From: Oceanobacillus sp. Castelsardo
GTDB taxonomy: Bacteria > Bacillota > Bacilli > Bacillales > Amphibacillaceae
Reading direction: 5' to 3'
Length of the DNA: 64,000 nt
Assembly (NCBI RefSeq): GCF_001659985.1
Contig: NZ_LYCS01000003.1
Coordinates: forward strand, 62,001 to 126,000
The notes beneath the pieces were generated by a model, which did no database searches, was not told the origin of the DNA, and worked only from the letters and a program-made list of their open reading frames with translations. Of this stretch, positions 28,224 through 38,733 are shown in pieces. Position numbers and translations under genes: made by a program. Numbering within the stretch: the first letter of the stretch is position 1; the number at the start of each line of letters is the position of its first letter.

Positions 28224-31200
28224 CTACATATTCCTTCTATACTGTCCACCGACTTCGTATAGTGCTTGGGTGATTTGGCCGAGGCTGGCTACTTTTACGG
28301 TTTCCATAAGTTCTTCAAAAATATTTCCACCAGAGGCTGCTACTTCTTTTAGTCGTTTTAATGCTTCTGGTGTTTTTTCTTGATGTTTTTCTTGGAATTT
28401 TTTCAATTCGATAATCTGATGTTCCTTTTCTTCTTGGGTCGCGCGCGCAAGCTCCATGGAATCAATATCCTCATCTGATGTTGGATTCGGATTTAGATAT
28501 GTGTTCACACCAATAATTGGCAGTTCACCAGAGTGTTTTTTACTCTCATAGTAAAGGGATTCTTCTTGGATTTTTCCGCGTTGGTATTGACGTTCCATTG
28601 CACCTAGTACTCCACCACGATCATTCATTCGCTCAAATTCTTGTAAAACCGCTTCTTCTACTAAATCCGTCAGTTCCTCAACAATGAAAGAACCTTGAAG
28701 TGGATTTTCATTTTTCGTATAACCAAATTCCCTATTAATAATCATTTGAATGGCCATGGCGCGACGAACGGATTCCTCTGTTGGTGTTGTAATTGCCTCA
28801 TCATATGCATTTGTATGCAAGGAGTTTGTATTGTCCTGTATTGCAAGCAAAGCCTGTAAAGTAGTACGAATATCATTAAAGTCAATTTCTTGAGCATGTA
28901 GGGAACGGCCAGAAGTTTGAATATGATATTTTAATTTTTGACTTCGTTCATTTGCTCCGTATTTGTCTCGCATGACAATGGACCAAATTCTTCTAGCTAC
29001 TCTTCCAATAACCGTATATTCCGGGTCTAGCCCATTGGAGAAAAAGAAGGATAAATTTGGTGCAAATTTATTAATATCCATTCCTCTACTTAAATAATAT
29101 TCTACATACGTGAAGCCATTCGCTAGTGTAAATGCCAATTGTGTAATAGGATTGGCGCCCGCCTCTGCAATATGATAACCAGAAATCGAAACAGAGTAAT
29201 AATTACGTACATTCTTATCGATGAAATATTGTTGAATATCTCCCATCATTCGAAGCGCAAATTCAGTAGAGAAGATACATGTATTTTGTCCTTGGTCTTC
29301 TTTCAAAATATCTGCTTGAACCGTACCACGAACAACCGATATTGTGTCTGCTTTAATTTTTTCAAATTCTTCCTTACTTGGCTTGCGACCTTGTTCCTCT
29401 TTAAACTTATCCACCTGTTGATCAATCGCTGTATTAAAGTACATTGCCAAAATGATTGGTGCTGGGCCATTAATTGTCATCGATACAGAAGTTAATGGGT
29501 CCGTCAAATCAAAGCCGGCATACAGTTTTTTCATATCCTCTAATGAGCAAACATTCACACCACTTTCTCCAACTTTCCCATAAATATCCGGACGATAAGC
29601 TGGGTCTTCCCCGTACAACGTCACGGAGTCAAATGCAGTCGATAATCGTTTGGCATCATCATTTTTAGACAGATAATGGAATCTTCGGTTTGTTCTTTCC
29701 GGTGTTCCTTCGCCTGCAAATTGTCTTGTAGGATCTTCGCCTTCTCGTTTGAATGGGAACACCCCAGCAGTGAATGGGAATGCGCCAGGTACATTTTCCT
29801 TTAGCATCCACATTAATCGCTCTCCCCAATCTTGGTATTTTGGGAAAGCAACTTTAGGGATTTTAAGACCAGATAGAGATTCTGTCGTGATATCCATTTC
29901 AATTTCTTTATTACGAACTTGGAAAGTCATTTTATCTCCACTATATCTTTCTTTTAATACTTCCCATGAATCTAAAAGCCTTTTCGCTGTTGGGTTTAAT
30001 TGTTCTTCATAATGATCCAATGTATGTTTTAAATTCGCTAAAACATCCTCCTGGTTCAGGGTCTTAACTTCTGTCGTTGCTGCCGTTTCTTGCCACATTT
30101 CATTTGCTGCTTCTTGTTCAATAGTCTTGATTGCTCCATCTAATTGATATAACTTGCGTGCTATATCGCTTTGCTTTTCTGCATTTTCGTGATATTTACG
30201 AACATAATCCGCAATCTCACGTAAATAGTGACGACGGTCATTGGTTATAATACGATTATGTTTCTCAGCAATTCGATTTCTATCAAAATCAACAGACACA
30301 TTCCATTCATAACGTTCATTTAGCGTATCGATGATGGAAGCAAATAATGCATTCGTTCCTTCATCATTAAACTGACTAGCGATCGTACCAAAAACAGGGA
30401 ATTGCTCCTTATCTTGTTTAAATAACATCCGACTACGTTCATATTGTTTACGAACTTGATTTAAAGCGTCCTCAGAACCCTTTTGTTCAAATTTATTAAT
30501 CACGATGAAATCCGCAAAATCAATCATATCAATTTTCTCTAACTGAGTCGGTGCTCCATATTCTGATGTCATGACATACATGGATAGGTCAGTAATGTCT
30601 GTTATAGCAGCATCTCCCTGACCAATTCCACTCGTTTCCACAATAATGAAATCAAATCCAGAAGCTCGAACGACATCAATGACATCTTGAATTGCTTTGG
30701 ATAATTCCGTTCTTGAATCCCTTGTTGCTAAGGAACGCATATAAACGCGGTCACTAAATATAGCATTCATACGGATTCGGTCTCCAAGTAAAGCCCCACC
30801 GGTTTTCCTTTTCGTCGGATCAATGGAAATAATCGCTATTTTCTTATTTAGAACTTCATTCATAAATCGTCGGATTAATTCATCTGTTAAGGAACTTTTT
30901 CCCGCTCCACCAGTACCAGTTATTCCAAGAACAGGTGTGTTTGGTCTTGCCTTTTCTTTTAGTGTTTTTATGACACGCTGCTTTTCTTCTGGATCTGTTT
31001 CTTCCGATTCCACAAATGTAATAAATTTAGCCATTGCATTTCGATCACCTTGAAGAAGTTTCTCCATGTCTTTCTCTATATTTATTGGCGGAATGAAATC
31101 ACATAGTTCGATCATTTTGTTAATCATTCCCTGAAGTCCGTACTTTCGGCCATCTTCAGGCGAGAAAATCCAAGATACCCCATAGTTATGCAATTCTTTA

Positions 31201-31532
31201 ATTTCTTTTGGGATAATTACCCCTCCGCCACCACCAAACACTTTAATATGGCTAGCACCCAATTCTTTTAATAAATCAATCATATATTTAAAGTATTCTA
31301 CGTGTCCGCCTTGGTAAGATGATATCGCAATACCTTGAACATCCTCTTGAATTGCAGCGTGAACGACTTCTTCTACAGAACGATTATGGCCTAGATGAAC
31401 GACTTCTGCACCACTAGCTTGAATAATTCGTCTCATGATGTTAATGGATGCATCATGCCCATCAAACAAACTTGACGCAGTTACAAAACGAACAGGATTT
31501 TTCGGACGATATACTTCTACTTGTTCCACCAT
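28224..31532 (-). CDS. icmF: Fused isobutyryl-CoA mutase IcmF
   Basis: Coenzyme B12-dependent isomerase interconverting isobutyryl-CoA and n-butyryl-CoA (also reported on isovaleryl/pivalyl-CoA). 1102 residues in the IcmF order: B12-binding domain (about 12-145, with D24-G-H26), a MeaI-type G-protein chaperone domain with P-loop GTGGAGKS at 206-213 and NKFEQKG, then the TIM-barrel mutase (about 560-1100). The substrate segment reads [11 protein letters not shown], the isobutyryl type, rather than the STAEESN type of methylmalonyl-CoA mutase. The ATG follows AAAGGAGGAAAT. It is the last gene of the acyl-CoA block. Confidence 0.95.
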   Translation of the reverse strand: MVEQVEVYRPKNPVRFVTASSLFDGHDASINIMRRIIQASGAEVVHLGHNRSVEEVVHAAIQEDVQGIAISSYQGGHVEYFKYMIDLLKELGASHIKVFGGGGGVIIPKEIKELHNYGVSWIFSPEDGRKYGLQGMINKMIELCDFIPPINIEKDMEKLLQGDRNAMAKFITFVESEETDPEEKQRVIKTLKEKARPNTPVLGITGTGGAGKSSLTDELIRRFMNEVLNKKIAIISIDPTKRKTGGALLGDRIRMNAIFSDRVYMRSLATRDSRTELSKAIQDVIDVVRASGFDFIIVETSGIGQGDAAITDITDLSMYVMTSEYGAPTQLEKIDMIDFADFIVINKFEQKGSEDALNQVRKQYERSRMLFKQDKEQFPVFGTIASQFNDEGTNALFASIIDTLNERYEWNVSVDFDRNRIAEKHNRIITNDRRHYLREIADYVRKYHENAEKQSDIARKLYQLDGAIKTIEQEAANEMWQETAATTEVKTLNQEDVLANLKHTLDHYEEQLNPTAKRLLDSWEVLKERYSGDKMTFQVRNKEIEMDITTESLSGLKIPKVAFPKYQDWGERLMWMLKENVPGAFPFTAGVFPFKREGEDPTRQFAGEGTPERTNRRFHYLSKNDDAKRLSTAFDSVTLYGEDPAYRPDIYGKVGESGVNVCSLEDMKKLYAGFDLTDPLTSVSMTINGPAPIILAMYFNTAIDQQVDKFKEEQGRKPSKEEFEKIKADTISVVRGTVQADILKEDQGQNTCIFSTEFALRMMGDIQQYFIDKNVRNYYSVSISGYHIAEAGANPITQLAFTLANGFTYVEYYLSRGMDINKFAPNLSFFFSNGLDPEYTVIGRVARRIWSIVMRDKYGANERSQKLKYHIQTSGRSLHAQEIDFNDIRTTLQALLAIQDNTNSLHTNAYDEAITTPTEESVRRAMAIQMIINREFGYTKNENPLQGSFIVEELTDLVEEAVLQEFERMNDRGGVLGAMERQYQRGKIQEESLYYESKKHSGELPIIGVNTYLNPNPTSDEDIDSMELARATQEEKEHQIIELKKFQEKHQEKTPEALKRLKEVAASGGNIFEELMETVKVASLGQITQALYEVGGQYRRNM

Positions 31533-31557
31533 ATTTCCTCCTTTAAGTTTATATTTT

Positions 31558-31572
31558 GAATAATGATTATTC
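31558..31572. promoter_or_regulatory. Palindrome upstream of icmF, possible operator
   Basis: GAATAATGATTATTC is a perfect 15-bp palindrome (7-bp arms) 26 bp upstream of the icmF start. Flanking bases give TGAATAATGATTATTCCA, loosely like the FadR operator pattern but without its TGANTGA arm. The regulator is unknown. Confidence 0.4.
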
Positions 31573-31715
31573 CACTAGCTCAGAATAAATAATTGTCCTT
31601 GTTATGCACATAATCTTACTGGAGGTAAGTGCTGTTGATTTCCGCTCCAATCAACTATCATAAGAGAGCATAACTGTGTAAGCAGTAAAGAGGTTTATGA
31701 CGTTGCAAAGCACCA

Positions 31716-31944
31716 TCTAGCGGAGGAAATACACAGAGACTCCTTGAAAATGCCTCCGCATTTTCTGCGTGCGATGTATCGCTGACGTAGCATTCCTTGT
31801 CCTGCGGGAATAGTGACTAAGTGAGACCTCTTAGTGCTCAGCTCGAGGAGGCTCACGGGGCACCCGCGGCAAGGTAGACACTGCGAGTGCTTTTTGAGCA
31901 GATGTCGCCCCTGTACTGGAAGTGAAAGCGCAGTGTATTTCCGT
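31716..31944 (-). repeat. R3 repeat element
   Basis: On the minus strand: GGAAATACACTGCGCTTTC at one end, then CGCAGGACAAGGAATGCTAC, TCAGCGATACATCGCACGC, and AAGGAGTCTCTGTGTATTTC at the other. The same blocks in the same order occur at 43335-43510. It fills most of the gap between icmF and the tetR gene. A 105-codon frame crossing it is rejected as a gene. Confidence 0.75.
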
Positions 31945-32001
31945 AGCGGTAGACATAGCACCATACATAATTCTGAGTAAAAGGGATACTCATATTTTGA
32001 T

Positions 32002-32613
32002 TTACTTTTCAACTGCCCTTAACATCGTGTTGATCTGCAAATGAATATACTCCTCTAATGAAAATTGCTTTTGCAAAATCCATCTCCTAAAGCCCCACAT
32101 ATGACCTTGAACAAAAATATTATTTGCCAAAATGATTGCTTCTTGTTTCGTGACTTGTTTAGGAATACAATTCAGAATTACTTTTTCCAGTATATCCACC
32201 ATATACCGTTCTTTTTGCAATATATAACTTCTTGTTTCTTGCTTTAAAGACTTTGCTTCCTGATATAAAATTAAAATTTCCTCTTGTAAGTCATCCATTA
32301 AATAAAAATAGGATTCAATCACTTTCACTAAACTCTCACGGGAAGGCTTCTCTAATTCAAAGGCAGTCTCTATTCTTTCTCGAACTTGGTCATATATCGC
32401 ATCACAAGTCAGATATAAAATATCTTCTTTCGTTCGAATGTATTCATAAAGTGTTCCAATACTAAAACCAGACGCTTTTGCAATTTCTCTCGTTGTTGTC
32501 CGGTGAAAGCCCTTCTCTTTAAATAGAGTAATAGCACCTTTTATCATTTGGTCCCGACGTTTTTTAATAAGCTGCTGGTCCTTGACGTTTGATACCACTT
32601 TATTTTTATTCAA
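32002..32613 (-). CDS. TetR/AcrR family regulator, candidate FadR-type repressor
   Basis: 203 residues. Classic TetR DNA-binding HTH at about 25-70 (GAITLFKEKGFHRTTTREIA, then GFSIGTLYEYIRTKEDI), with a variable ligand domain after it. It lies inside the acyl-CoA gene block, and FadR-like operators (TGANTGA...TCANTCA) lie before fadF and the thiolase gene. Control of this block with acyl-CoA as inducer is the likely role (inference). Start TTG at 32613 has AAGGAGG at 9 nt and overlaps the meaB end by 8 bp. Confidence 0.85.
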   Translation of the reverse strand: MNKNKVVSNVKDQQLIKKRRDQMIKGAITLFKEKGFHRTTTREIAKASGFSIGTLYEYIRTKEDILYLTCDAIYDQVRERIETAFELEKPSRESLVKVIESYFYLMDDLQEEILILYQEAKSLKQETRSYILQKERYMVDILEKVILNCIPKQVTKQEAIILANNIFVQGHMWGFRRWILQKQFSLEEYIHLQINTMLRAVEK

Positions 32614-33547
32614 CCTTTTCGGCCTCCTTCCACTTCACTAATAAATCTTTCGCAAGTTGGTACGGATCATTAGTTGAGTCCATTGCTGGAAGGCTGTCAT
32701 TATCATGCTCGATAAAGGTTTTCACCTCCCGCCAAATTTCTTCGCGAATTAACTCATACACTTCCAATTCGAATTGAGCATTCCGTTTTCGTTTTCCTTC
32801 TTGTGTCGAATATAAATAATCATGATGTTCCTTCATTTTCTCCCACAGTTCATCTATACCTTCATTTTGAGTCGTTATCGTTTTAACAATCGCCACCATA
32901 TGTTCTTCTGTCGCAGTCATCATAACAAGTTCCCTTAACAACCGCTTCAACTTTCTTACACCATCTAAGTCCGCTTTGTTTATAACAAATAGGTCGGCAA
33001 TTTCCATAATTCCAGCTTTAAAGATTTGTAAAACGTCTCCACTATTAGGAGTTAAAACAACAGCCGTCGTATCTACTATTTTCATAATGTCTAATTCTGA
33101 TTGACCTACCCCAACTGTTTCCACAATAACAACATCAAAACCAAACGCATCACATATTCGAACGGCATCTTTAGTTGCCCGTGCAAGCCCACCTAAGCTA
33201 CCACGTGTAGCCATACTTCTTATGTACACACCATCATCGGTAAAATGTTCATTCATTCGAACCCGATCTCCTAGTAATGCCCCCCCACTAAACGGACTCG
33301 TTGGGTCAACCGCAATAACAGCTACCGTTTTTCCCTCGCTTCTAATTTGCGAGATTAACCGATTCACAAGAGAACTTTTCCCAGCACCAGGAGAGCCTGT
33401 TAATCCTACATATAATGCTTGTTTTTGTAAGGAAAAGACATCACTAAGAAGTTCCAATTTATCTGGATGGTCGTTTTCTACCATGGTGATTGCTCTTGCT
33501 AATGCACGCACTTCCTTGTTTTTTATCCGTTCTACTATTTCATGCAT
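32606..33547 (-). CDS. meaB: MeaB/ArgK-type GTPase, B12-mutase chaperone
   Basis: 313-residue G3E-type P-loop GTPase that protects and loads adenosylcobalamin mutases. P-loop GSPGAGKS at 51-58, [15 protein letters not shown] (about 82-96), VIVETVGVGQSE (about 144-155) and base-specifying NKAD. IcmF already carries its own G domain, so this separate chaperone suggests a methylmalonyl-CoA mutase elsewhere in the genome (inference). The ATG follows AAAGGAAGTAAACA. It is downstream of the acyl-CoA dehydrogenases and overlaps the regulator gene. Confidence 0.93.
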   Translation of the reverse strand: MHEIVERIKNKEVRALARAITMVENDHPDKLELLSDVFSLQKQALYVGLTGSPGAGKSSLVNRLISQIRSEGKTVAVIAVDPTSPFSGGALLGDRVRMNEHFTDDGVYIRSMATRGSLGGLARATKDAVRICDAFGFDVVIVETVGVGQSELDIMKIVDTTAVVLTPNSGDVLQIFKAGIMEIADLFVINKADLDGVRKLKRLLRELVMMTATEEHMVAIVKTITTQNEGIDELWEKMKEHHDYLYSTQEGKRKRNAQFELEVYELIREEIWREVKTFIEHDNDSLPAMDSTNDPYQLAKDLLVKWKEAEKVE

Positions 33548-33672
33548 TGTTTACTTCCTTTCAAATTACATCTTTTTAGCTCGTATGTTTTTTTATTAGT
33601 AAATAGAAACTAGCATGGCAGCAAAAACATTCCGGCATCTACAATGAATGTGATCTTATGATCTTGTTTCCC

Positions 33673-33745
33673 CTGCATTCGGGTCCCATCTACTCTATGA
33701 GTGGCGGTATGATTTGGATTTTCCATCATTCCGGCACTCATCTCA
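33673..33745. repeat. Solo degenerate copy of the 52-bp array C unit
   Basis: Contains ATTCGGGTCCCATCTACTCT then ATGAGTGGCGGTATGATTTG, then ATTCCGGCACTCATCTCATC. These parallel the array C blocks ATACCGGCACTCATCTACC, ATGAGTGACGGTATG and ATACCGGCACTCAT at 51.7-52.3 kb. The two ATT-CGG blocks are about 52 bp apart, as in the array. It sits between meaB and the acyl-CoA dehydrogenase gene. Confidence 0.75.
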
Positions 33746-33762
33746 TCCAATCACTTATTCTT

Positions 33763-34902
33763 TTACTTCGTTACCATTCTTCCAATAACCAATCGTTGAA
33801 TTTCATTGGTCCCTTCATAAATTTGCGTGATTTTCGCATCACGCATATAGCGCTCAACAGGATAATCTTTCGTATAACCATACCCACCAAATATTTGCAC
33901 CGCTTCCACTGTTGCTTTCATTGCGGTATCTCCAGCAAATAGTTTCGACATGGCAGATGCTTTCCCATATGGAAGTCCTTCTGATTCAAGCCAAGCTGCT
34001 TGATAGGTTAATAGTCTTGCCGCTTCTATTTCGGTAGCCATATCTGCTAGTTTAAAAGAGATTCCTTGATTTGCTGCAATTGGTTTGCCAAACTGTTCAC
34101 GTTCTTTTGCATAATTTACCGCTGCATCAAGAGCACCTTGCGCAATGCCAAGTGCTTGTGCAGCAATCCCATTTCTTCCACCGTCAAGCGTCGTCATGGC
34201 AATTTTAAATCCTTCCCCCTCTGCACCTAACATGTTCTCTTTCGGTATACGGCAGTTTTCAAAAATAAGCTCTGTTGTAGGGGAGGAACGAATACCTAGT
34301 TTCTTTTCTTTCTTTCCAAAGGAGAATCCCTCTGTTCCTTTTTCCACAATAAATGCACTAATCCCCTTATGTTTTGCATCTGCATCTGTTTTCGCAAAAA
34401 CAATATATAAATCTGCTACCCCACCATTGGTAATCCATACTTTACTTCCGTTAAGAATATAATCGTCCCCGTCCTTTTTCGCTGTCGTCTTCATCGCAGC
34501 CACGTCACTTCCAGCTCCTGGCTCAGATAATGCATACGCTCCTAATGCTTCACCTGTTGCTAGACGGGTTAGGAAGTTTTTCTTTTGTTCTTCATTTCCA
34601 TATTTAAATATTGGCCAACTTGCTAAGGAAAGGTGTGCAGATAATGTAACTCCTGTTGATGCACAAACTCGTGATAATTCTTCCACTGCGATGACATAAC
34701 TCACATAATCGGCTCCAATTCCACCATATTCTTCTGGCCAAGGAATTCCTGTTAATCCTAGTTCAGCCATTTTATCGAATATGCTTCGATCAAAACGTTC
34801 TTCTTCATCCCGTTCTGCTGCTGTAGGTTCTACCTCGTTTTCTGCAAAATCTCGGACCATTTTTCTTAACATTTGTTGTTCTTCGGTTAATTGGAAATTC
34901 AT
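33763..34902 (-). CDS. acdA: Acyl-CoA dehydrogenase (short/branched-chain type)
   Basis: FAD enzyme making 2-enoyl-CoA from acyl-CoA and passing electrons to ETF. 379 residues. Motifs: [11 protein letters not shown] (about 132-142), KVWITNGG and the C-terminal [15 protein letters not shown] with catalytic base E363. The ATG follows TTGAGGGGGATATAA. Its neighbour is a second dehydrogenase of the same family; which chain each uses cannot be read from the sequence. Symbol by analogy with the rpoE-linked acdA of B. subtilis. Confidence 0.93.
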   Translation of the reverse strand: MNFQLTEEQQMLRKMVRDFAENEVEPTAAERDEEERFDRSIFDKMAELGLTGIPWPEEYGGIGADYVSYVIAVEELSRVCASTGVTLSAHLSLASWPIFKYGNEEQKKNFLTRLATGEALGAYALSEPGAGSDVAAMKTTAKKDGDDYILNGSKVWITNGGVADLYIVFAKTDADAKHKGISAFIVEKGTEGFSFGKKEKKLGIRSSPTTELIFENCRIPKENMLGAEGEGFKIAMTTLDGGRNGIAAQALGIAQGALDAAVNYAKEREQFGKPIAANQGISFKLADMATEIEAARLLTYQAAWLESEGLPYGKASAMSKLFAGDTAMKATVEAVQIFGGYGYTKDYPVERYMRDAKITQIYEGTNEIQRLVIGRMVTK

Positions 34903-34974
34903 TTATATCCCCCTCAATTTATACTACAAATCCGCAGTCAGAATACACTTCGCTTTCCGCGGGTTATATATGAT

Positions 34975-36105
34975 TTATTTTCCTAATAATTGATTCGCTA
35001 TCACTAGATGTTGGATTTCGTTTGTTCCTTCATAGATTTGGGTTACTTTTGCATCGCGGAAATATCGTTCTATGGGGAAATCTTTTGTATATCCGTTTCC
35101 ACCAAAGATTTGCACCGCCTCGATTGCTGTTTTCATCGCTGTATTGGAAGCATACATTTTTGCCATGGATGCCTCTTTTACGCAATTTTGACCTCGTTCT
35201 ACTAGAGATGCTGCATGGTAGACTAATAGTTTTGCTGCTTCTATTTCTGTTGCCATATCTGCTAATTTAAAAGATATACCTTGGTTTCGTGCAATGGCTT
35301 TGCCAAATTGTTCCCTTTCTTCTGCATAGTAAATCGCATGTTGTAACGCCCCTTCAGCAAGCCCAAGTGATTGTGCGCCAATTCCAATTCGTCCTACATT
35401 CAAATTAGACAATGCAATTTTAAATCCTTCTCCTAATTTGCCTAAAAGTTGTTTTTTCGGAACAATACAATTGTCAAAACTTATTTGTACCGTATTAGAA
35501 CCGTGGAGCCCCATTTTCTTTTCTTTTTTCCCAATATGTAGTCCTTTTGCGTCTTTTTCCACAATAAATGCGCTAATTTCATCCTTCGCGGTTCTAGCAA
35601 AAGTAATATACGTATCTGCTTCTCCACCATTCGTTATAAAGATTTTGGATCCATTTAACACGTAATGATCACCATTATCTTTTGCGGTTGTTTTTAAATT
35701 TTTTGCATCTGAACCAGAACCTGACTCAGTTAATGCAAATGCCCCTAAATATTCTCCTGAAGCTAGTTTAGGAATGTAATGCTTTTTTTGTTCTTCTGTG
35801 CCAAAATAAAGAATCGGATTGGTGCCAACGGATGAATGAACAGATAATATAACTCCTAACACAGAACTAACTTTAGATAATTCGTTAATGGCAATGATAT
35901 AAGAAGTAAAATCCATCCCACTTCCACCATAATCTTCTGGTATCGAAATTCCCATTAAACCGAGTTCTCCCATTTTTTCAACTATTTCAATTGGAAAACG
36001 ATCCTCTGTTTCCATTCTTTCAATCTCTTTAGCTACTTCTTTCTCCGCAAAATCACGAACCATCTTACGCATCATTTCTTGTTCTTCCGTAAAGCGTAGC
36101 TCCAT
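34975..36105 (-). CDS. Acyl-CoA dehydrogenase, second paralogue
   Basis: 376 residues, same fold and order of motifs as the neighbour: FALTESGSGSDAKNL, KIFITNGGEADTY and [16 protein letters not shown] with catalytic base E359. The two are clearly diverged, so this is not a recent duplication. The ATG follows GTAGGGGGCTATTTGT. It lies 26 bp after hbd, so hbd and both dehydrogenases are probably one transcript. The 72-bp gap to the next dehydrogenase includes a short TTCGCTTTCCGCGGG piece shared with R3. Confidence 0.93.
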   Translation of the reverse strand: MELRFTEEQEMMRKMVRDFAEKEVAKEIERMETEDRFPIEIVEKMGELGLMGISIPEDYGGSGMDFTSYIIAINELSKVSSVLGVILSVHSSVGTNPILYFGTEEQKKHYIPKLASGEYLGAFALTESGSGSDAKNLKTTAKDNGDHYVLNGSKIFITNGGEADTYITFARTAKDEISAFIVEKDAKGLHIGKKEKKMGLHGSNTVQISFDNCIVPKKQLLGKLGEGFKIALSNLNVGRIGIGAQSLGLAEGALQHAIYYAEEREQFGKAIARNQGISFKLADMATEIEAAKLLVYHAASLVERGQNCVKEASMAKMYASNTAMKTAIEAVQIFGGNGYTKDFPIERYFRDAKVTQIYEGTNEIQHLVIANQLLGK

Positions 36106-36131
36106 ACAAATAGCCCCCTACCTGAGTTGCA

Positions 36132-36983
36132 TTAACTATATTCGTAAAACCCTCTGCCAGATTTCTTACCGAGCCAACCCGCCTTTACGTATTTCCTTAA
36201 TAATGGACATGGGCGATATTTACTGTCGCCTAATCCTTCATGAAGAACTTCCATAATGGATAAGCATGTATCTAATCCAATGAAATCCGCTAATTGCAAC
36301 GGTCCCATCGGATGGTTCATACCTAACTTCATTACGGTATCTACATCTTCTGGTGAGGCAACCCCTTCATAAACGGTAAAAATAGCCTCATTAATCATTG
36401 GTAATAAAATCCGATTCGAAACAAAACCAGGGAAATCATTCACTTCGACCGATGTCTTATTTAATTGTTTCGAAGCATGAGCAATAGCTTCATACGTTTC
36501 ATCACTCGTCGCAAGCCCTCTAATGATTTCCACTAATTTCATAACTGGAACCGGATTCATAAAATGCATCCCAATTACCTTTTCCGGACGATTGGTTACC
36601 GCAGCAATTTCCGTAATTGGAAGGGAAGACGTATTAGATGCTAATATGGCATGTTCTGGAGCAATTTGATCTAATTCCTTAAACACTTTCATCTTCACTT
36701 CCATCTTCTCTACAATTGCCTCAACAACCAAGTCACAGTCACTAGCATCTTTTAAACTTCCAGAAGTAGACAAACGACTTAATGCATCTGCTTTCCTTTC
36801 TTCCGTAATCTTTCCTTTTGAAACGTCTTTACTTAGAACCTTTTCAATAAAACGAATTCCCTTTTGTAATGCCTCTTCATTTAAATCATTTAAGACAACT
36901 TCATAGCCAGATTGGGCAAATACTTGAGCAATACCCGATCCCATTTGCCCCGCACCAACTACCATTACTTTTTTAATGCTCAT
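36132..36983 (-). CDS. hbd: 3-hydroxybutyryl-CoA dehydrogenase
   Basis: NAD(P)-dependent oxidation of 3-hydroxyacyl-CoA (MmgB/Hbd type). 283 residues. N-terminal Rossmann motif [20 protein letters not shown] (about 7-26), catalytic His/Glu segment [15 protein letters not shown] (about 137-151) and [10 protein letters not shown] (about 183-192). The ATG follows TTAGGAGGCAAAAA. An intergenic array separates it from the thiolase gene. Confidence 0.94.
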   Translation of the reverse strand: MSIKKVMVVGAGQMGSGIAQVFAQSGYEVVLNDLNEEALQKGIRFIEKVLSKDVSKGKITEERKADALSRLSTSGSLKDASDCDLVVEAIVEKMEVKMKVFKELDQIAPEHAILASNTSSLPITEIAAVTNRPEKVIGMHFMNPVPVMKLVEIIRGLATSDETYEAIAHASKQLNKTSVEVNDFPGFVSNRILLPMINEAIFTVYEGVASPEDVDTVMKLGMNHPMGPLQLADFIGLDTCLSIMEVLHEGLGDSKYRPCPLLRKYVKAGWLGKKSGRGFYEYS

Positions 36984-37040
36984 TTTTTGCCTCCTAATTT
37001 TGTTTTATTTCCTACCACACAATTAATCCCACTCGCTATC

Positions 37041-37182
37041 GATTGCTGATTTAATGATTGGTAGTGCTGATATAAACACGTCATTGCTGATATACCCCTT
37101 GCTAGTGCTGATATAAACGCAGCATTGCTGATATATCCCTCGGTAGTGCTGATATATCCCTCAGTTGTACTGATATACACTC
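37041..37182 (+). repeat. 21-bp tandem array D between hbd and thiolase
   Basis: Seven units with the core GCTGAT or ACTGAT at 37045, 37066, 37086, 37107, 37127, 37148 and 37169. The steps are 20 or 21 bp. Typical blocks are GTGCTGATATAAAC and GTGCTGATATATCCCTC. The core matches arrays A, E and F although the rest of the unit differs. Confidence 0.9.
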
Positions 37183-37209
37183 CAATAGTGCCTTTTAATA
37201 GAATAATTG

Positions 37210-38391
37210 TTATGGCACTTCGATTAAAATCGCATCCCCTTGACCACCACCACTACAAATTGCAGCGATTCCTAGTCCACCGCCACGACGTTTTAATTCG
37301 TGAATTAACGTAAGGATAATACGTGCGCCACTTGCTCCAATTGGATGTCCTAGTGCAACCGCACCACCATTTACGTTTAGCTTATCAGGAATAACATTTG
37401 CTATTTGTCCACTCGCTAATGCTACAGCTGCAAACGCTTCATTAATTTCAAATAAATCGATATCCTCAATCGAGTGTCCGGTCTTTTCTAACAGCTTGTT
37501 AATAACAAGTCCCGGTGTTTGTGGAAAATCCTTTGCTTCTACAGCTACTTCTGCATGACCTACAATAGTAGCTAAAGGAGTTTTTCCTAATGCATCAGCT
37601 TTCTCATCTGACATTAAAACAAATGCACCTGCACCATCATTGATTCCCGGTGCATTTCCAGCAGTGATTGTTCCATCTTTATTAAAAGCGGGGCGTAAGT
37701 TTGCAAGTCTTTCAACCGTTGTATCTTTTCTAGGAGCTTCATCGGTATCTACTAAAATCGGGTCCCCTTTACGTTGCGGAATTTCAACAGCAACGATTTC
37801 TTCTTTAAATTTTCCAGATTCTATCGCTTCGATTGCTTTCATATGACTTCGGTATGCCCATTCATCTTGAGCCTCTCTTGTTAAATTAAATTCTTCAGCT
37901 GTTGAATTCCCATAAGTACCCATGTGAACACCTGTAAAAGAGCAGGATAATCCATCATGAATCATTAGGTCTTTTACTTTGCTATCTCCCATTCTACTTC
38001 CCCATCTTGCATCTGGCATGAAGTATGGTGCATTGGACATACTTTCCATCCCACCTGCAACAATAACTTCTTCGTCACCTAAGCGAATGAGTTGGTCTGC
38101 CAATGTTACGGCTCTTAGTCCCGAGGCGCAGACTTTATTAATGGTTTCAGTCTTTACATCCCACGGCATGCCTGCTTCTCTTGCCGCTTGGCGAGATGGG
38201 ATTTGCCCTTGTCCGCCTTGGAGTACGGTTCCGATGATCACTTCGTCTACTTCTGATCCATCTATTTCAGCTCGGTTTAATGCTTCCTTGATTGCTTTAC
38301 CTCCTAGTTGAGACGCGGTTAAGTTTTTTAGGGATCCTCCAAATTTTCCAAAAGGTGTTCTTGCTCCAGAAACGATTACGGTTTTAGTCAC
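37210..38391 (-). CDS. mmgA: Acetyl-CoA C-acetyltransferase (thiolase)
   Basis: Joins two acetyl-CoA or cleaves acetoacetyl-CoA. 393 residues. Nucleophile C88 in [12 protein letters not shown], the His motif [19 protein letters not shown] near 345, and the second Cys in [12 protein letters not shown] near 378. The start is GTG (38391) after AAAGGGGAG. A FadR-like operator lies 33 bp upstream. It heads the thiolase-hbd-dehydrogenase group. Confidence 0.94.
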   Translation of the reverse strand: MTKTVIVSGARTPFGKFGGSLKNLTASQLGGKAIKEALNRAEIDGSEVDEVIIGTVLQGGQGQIPSRQAAREAGMPWDVKTETINKVCASGLRAVTLADQLIRLGDEEVIVAGGMESMSNAPYFMPDARWGSRMGDSKVKDLMIHDGLSCSFTGVHMGTYGNSTAEEFNLTREAQDEWAYRSHMKAIEAIESGKFKEEIVAVEIPQRKGDPILVDTDEAPRKDTTVERLANLRPAFNKDGTITAGNAPGINDGAGAFVLMSDEKADALGKTPLATIVGHAEVAVEAKDFPQTPGLVINKLLEKTGHSIEDIDLFEINEAFAAVALASGQIANVIPDKLNVNGGAVALGHPIGASGARIILTLIHELKRRGGGLGIAAICSGGGQGDAILIEVP

Positions 38392-38423
38392 TTAAAACTC
38401 CCCTTTTTTATATAAATTTAAGT

Positions 38424-38441
38424 CGACTGAGCATTCGGTCA
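38424..38441. promoter_or_regulatory. FadR-like operator upstream of the thiolase gene
   Basis: CGACTGAGCATTCGGTCA differs at only four positions from the site before fadF (40932-40949). Both approach the pattern TGANTGANNNNTCANTCA known for Bacillus FadR. No clear -35/-10 pair could be fixed around this copy. Confidence 0.55.
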
Positions 38442-38446
38442 GTTTT

Positions 38447-38568
38447 CAGAAGTCATTATTCGCTCATGATTTCAGTATTCGTGAGTAGATATCAGCTTTC
38501 ACGTTTGATTTATCAGTACTCATGCGCGGATATCAGCTTTCACGCTTGATTTATCAGTATTTATCCCA
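38447..38568 (-). repeat. 21-bp array F between thiolase and fadF
   Basis: On the minus strand, cores ACTGATAAATC, GCTGATATCCGC, ACTGATAAATC, GCTGATATCTAC and ACTGAAATC follow each other at 20-21 bp. This short array of about five units shows the core of arrays A, D and E in reverse orientation. Confidence 0.85.
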
Positions 38569-38657
38569 AACTAAATTTATTTTACAAAGTTCCAAATTGG
38601 GCTTCAGAAAACTTGGCATCGCCAACACTAGAATGTATCATTCGCTGGAAAGGCCTA

Positions 38658-38696
38658 GGTGAGCTCCCTAGAGAAGTTCACACAGGGGAGCTCACC
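38658..38696. other. Long hairpin downstream of fadF
   Basis: GGTGAGCTCCC and GGGGAGCTCACC form an 11-bp stem around a 16-nt loop. No T run follows on the minus strand. It may protect the 3' end of fadF mRNA or be part of a repeat; the flanking CCTAGG sequence resembles R3. Confidence 0.5.
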
Positions 38697-38733
38697 AGCC
38701 AATCAGATTTTCATTATTTTCTAGATACTTAAC

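Noticed and set aside
31695-32012. Minus-strand frame of 105 codons between icmF and the tetR gene
   Set aside because: It lies inside the R3 repeat, has no ribosome site or known domain, and its composition (many Cys, Ser, Arg) is not like neighbouring genes.
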